The notes below the pieces were generated by a model. That model was not told the DNA's origin. It was given only the letters and a program-made list of their open reading frames with translations, and made no database searches. This document shows positions 21,176 to 22,553 of a stretch of 22,553 nucleotides of DNA, piece after piece. The position numbers were made by a program, and so were the translations under genes. Position 1 is the stretch's first letter; every line of letters begins with the position of its first letter. Source of the stretch: a virus; the IMG/VR virus record IMGVR_UViG_3300012189_000039, positions 1 to 22,553 of that record; one strand, written 5' to 3'.

Positions 21176-21302
21176 CAACAACACCAAAGCCATCAGCGCG
21201 CTTATCGACGCTAATATACAGACAATGGAGCATACTCGGCTGGTGGCTCAGTTTGTTGGTCTGCGACCGAAGACGGATAAAACACAGCCGAATACGAATT
21301 AG
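21093..21302 (+). CDS. 69-residue membrane protein
   Basis: ATG at 21093 with GAGG about 9 nt upstream. Residues 1-20 (MITAILILLFVSVVLLGSAL) form one clear membrane helix, followed by a Lys/Asn/Thr-rich soluble part (NSLKKTTDNNTKAISALIDA) that is probably a helix or coil. It starts within the acidic gene. It is the last gene of the operon before a palindrome GGTACTAGTACC (21311-21322) and promoter P3. Function unknown. Confidence 0.65.
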   Translation: MITAILILLFVSVVLLGSALNSLKKTTDNNTKAISALIDANIQTMEHTRLVAQFVGLRPKTDKTQPNTN

Positions 21303-21310
21303 ACCGATTT

Positions 21311-21322
21311 GGTACTAGTACC
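21311..21322. repeat. 12-bp perfect palindrome GGTACTAGTACC
   Basis: Fully self-complementary, 9 nt after the stop of the membrane-protein gene and 11 nt before the shared block of P3. No T-run follows, so a terminator is doubtful; a protein-binding site is possible. Confidence 0.5.
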
Positions 21323-21332
21323 CAATTTCGTC

Positions 21333-21393
21333 GTAACTCGTTGAAAACAAAGCACTTATTTAGCTTGACTAAACTCGGCGGCCCTGCTATGAT
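21333..21393 (+). promoter_or_regulatory. Promoter P3 with shared 23-bp upstream block
   Basis: TTGACT (21365-21370), 17 bp, TATGAT (21388-21393), the strongest -10 of the three. The block at 21333-21355 ends in TTGAAAACAAAGCAC, 9 bp before the -35 box as in P1. The HNH gene's ATG at 21402 is only 8 nt after the -10 box, so transcription should start at or within a base or two of the start codon. Confidence 0.82.
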
Positions 21394-21401
21394 TTCCACT
21401 G

Positions 21402-21737
21402 ATGTTTTTGAACCTAAGGGAACGGGCGGTCGTAAAGCTTGGTGGTCGGTGTCAAGAATGTGGGTCGGATAATCTAAAAAGACTTTTGCTCCATCATGCA
21501 AACCATGATGGAAACGAGCACCGAAAATCAAGTTCGGAGAGTATTAGACATCTTAGAATACTCGATGGTTTGGATTCTGAATTGTACGTCGTTCTGTGTC
21601 GAGCTTGTCACGCAGCAAGACACAGAACAATAAATCCGAAGATGTTGAAAAGACTTTCCTCTGTAATCAAAGAAGCTTCAAGGCCACTCAAAGTAGGACC
21701 GAGGGAATTAACAGTGGCTATCATGAAAGTTATTTGA
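21402..21737 (+). CDS. HNH endonuclease-like protein
   Basis: 111 residues starting at ATG 21402 with no SD; the promoter sits on the start. CQEC (residues 17-20) and CRAC (65-68) are the structural zinc pairs, and LLLHHANHDGNEHR supplies the first His of the active site, with CHAARH (68-73) closing the beta-beta-alpha-metal fold. There is no separate DNA-binding domain. Possible roles are mobile nuclease, DNA nicking in replication or packaging, or host-DNA degradation. The P3 promoter links its expression to the GIY-YIG nuclease (P1), both leaderless, which suggests common timing. Confidence 0.82.
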   Translation: MFLNLRERAVVKLGGRCQECGSDNLKRLLLHHANHDGNEHRKSSSESIRHLRILDGLDSELYVVLCRACHAARHRTINPKMLKRLSSVIKEASRPLKVGPRELTVAIMKVI

Positions 21738-21744
21738 ACAGAAA

Positions 21745-21900
21745 ATGAATCCCAAATTTACCACAGTCACGGTGTCACTTCACCGTGACCTTGCGGAGCG
21801 ACTACGTAAAAAGTTTCCAAAGTACGGCGAGTTGTCACGAGCGATGCGTTCTGTTATAGAGCAGATACTCGAAGGTCGTATCAAACCGACCACAAAGTAG
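21745..21900 (+). CDS. 51-residue ribbon-helix-helix-like protein, regulator candidate
   Basis: ATG at 21745, 7 nt after the HNH stop, with no clear SD. The sequence TTVTVSLHRDLAERLRKKF, followed by GELSRAMRSVIEQILEG, has the strand-helix-helix layout of Arc/MetJ-like DNA-binding proteins, and the Thr-x-Thr-x-Ser strand would sit in the major groove. Such dimers bind short palindromes, so this is a candidate reader of the TGTTA-N7-TAACA sites; that link is inference. The small size and codon pattern fit a real gene, but the weak SD lowers confidence. Confidence 0.6.
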   Translation: MNPKFTTVTVSLHRDLAERLRKKFPKYGELSRAMRSVIEQILEGRIKPTTK

Positions 21901-21903
21901 AAA

Positions 21904-22095
21904 ATGTGGAAATGTCCAACATGCAATTGTCCTTTAGACGACGAAACTGGCGACAACCTTGACCAAAAACTCCGTCCGCTCCTTGAAGCTTGGGAAGAAG
22001 AAGGAACTTATCTTAAGAACGAACCAGAGTACGACGGAGGTTATGGAGATGTATTACTAATGGTCGTAAAAAAAATTAGAGTGTTACTTTCATAG
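21904..22095 (+). CDS. 63-residue zinc-knuckle protein
   Basis: ATG at 21904, 3 nt after the preceding stop. The first residues MWKCPTCNCPLDDETGD have three Cys in a CxxCxC pattern, a partial zinc knuckle lacking a visible second pair. The rest is acidic and helical (LRPLLEAWEEEGTYLKNEPE). A dimer could complete the metal site. Function unknown. Confidence 0.6.
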   Translation: MWKCPTCNCPLDDETGDNLDQKLRPLLEAWEEEGTYLKNEPEYDGGYGDVLLMVVKKIRVLLS

Positions 22096-22116
22096 TTTCA
22101 CAAAAAAGAGGCAAAA

Positions 22117-22553
22117 ATGTCAAAGCCTGAACTCCCTTATGAACCAATCCCAGTAAAATCGCAAGGAGCCTATTCAGGAGACGACCCGTTACCAGATTTT
22201 GTTCCAGACTCCGAACAGAACCACCAACTCCCATCCTCCGAAGACCTTGACTCCATCGCGGAGGAACAACGTATTGCTGAAACAACTGTTACAAATGTTA
22301 ACGATAGTGACCCACCAGTAGTCCCTCCAAACGACACAAAATGCGTCATCTGTGGTAGCGTTGCCGAGCGTATCTGTACTCAGTGTGGGCAGGACTTCTG
22401 TGTGAAGCATTTCTGTCCCGTTCACGAACTTGCTACGCAGTCGGAGCCTTTAACAGAAGAGGACGGAACAACTCACCAAGGTCGTAGAATACGTCTCATC
22501 GGAGAAGGCTGGCCCAACTCCCTTCGGATGATTAAAGACTATTCCGACGAAGA
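22117..22553 (+). CDS. B-box-like zinc-finger protein (partial, runs off right edge)
   Basis: ATG at 22117 with AGAGG upstream; 145 codons are visible and the frame is open at the edge. The first ~70 residues are Pro/Ser/Glu-rich and look disordered. Then CVICGSVAERICTQCG, followed by CVKHFCPVH, forms a cross-brace of C2, C2, CH and CH ligands, the pattern of B-box/HIT-type zinc fingers, rare in phages. Downstream is GRRIRLIGEGWPNSLRMIKD. The dyad at 22287 lies inside the coding region. Interaction with a host or phage protein is the likely role of the finger. Confidence 0.72.
   Translation, partial: MSKPELPYEPIPVKSQGAYSGDDPLPDFVPDSEQNHQLPSSEDLDSIAEEQRIAETTVTNVNDSDPPVVPPNDTKCVICGSVAERICTQCGQDFCVKHFCPVHELATQSEPLTEEDGTTHQGRRIRLIGEGWPNSLRMIKDYSDE
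22287..22303. promoter_or_regulatory. Dyad site, copy of TGTTA-N7-TAACA within zinc-finger gene
   Basis: TGTTA (22287-22291), CAAATGT, TAACG (22299-22303): one mismatch. Read on the other strand it is GTTAACATTTGTAACA, very like the site at 5728. It is inside a coding region. Confidence 0.4.

Noticed and set aside
1-22553. tRNA, CRISPR array, insertion sequence or integrase/attachment site
   Set aside because: No cloverleaf with a GGTTCGA-type arm, no regularly spaced repeat-spacer units, no transposase or recombinase motif and no terminal-repeat pair were found by eye.

Overview
The window reads as one stretch of a tailed double-stranded DNA phage genome (or an integrated copy). I see no rRNA, tRNA, CRISPR array, transposase or integrase. 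Genes are tightly packed, often start inside the stop of the previous gene (ATGA, TAATG, GTGA), and many are under 100 codons. Three late proteins carry export signals, two of them of the 'AQ' cleavage type, and one has a lipobox-like cysteine. This suggests a diderm host; the style resembles Acidobacteriota, but that is inference only.

Layout: a divergent control region (about 13402-13884) splits two arms. The left arm (minus strand, read from 13401 down to 1) is the packaging, head and lysis block. In order of transcription it holds two small zinc-binding proteins, small terminase, a disordered protein, large terminase, a 42-residue protein, an exported FN3-like protein, a holin-like protein, a lipoprotein, a 56-residue protein, portal, an out-of-frame overlapping 102-residue protein, scaffold candidate, two head proteins, a Mu gpT-like major capsid protein, a large exported protein, a zinc protein, several small virion or membrane proteins, an M15-type endolysin, and a PurD-like ATP-grasp ligase that runs off the left edge. 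A near-consensus sigma70-type promoter (TTGACA, 17 bp, TAATAT) at 13451-13479 could drive the arm. No tail genes are visible.

The right arm (plus strand) looks early. It holds a GIY-YIG nuclease, many small zinc-finger proteins, three tiny membrane proteins, a monocistronic 167-residue protein with its own promoter and terminator, a J-domain (HPD) protein, a von Willebrand A (MIDAS) protein, a soluble FtsK-type motor, an HNH nuclease, ribbon-helix-helix candidates and a B-box-like zinc protein cut by the right edge.

The most interesting signals are non-coding. (1) A 144-bp nested dyad at 14249-14392 has all its arms on a single symmetry axis. It lies in a 358-nt gene-free region rich in further inverted repeats. 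(2) Three promoters share a 23-bp block just upstream of the -35 box, and two of them sit so close to the start codon that the mRNA should be leaderless. (3) A dispersed 17-bp dyad, TGTTA-N7-TAACA, occurs five times. (4) Two long-arm inverted repeats (17 bp and 15 bp) have 54-64 nt loops. Together these outline an undescribed regulatory circuit, and possibly a replication or structured-RNA element. Function is inferred throughout.
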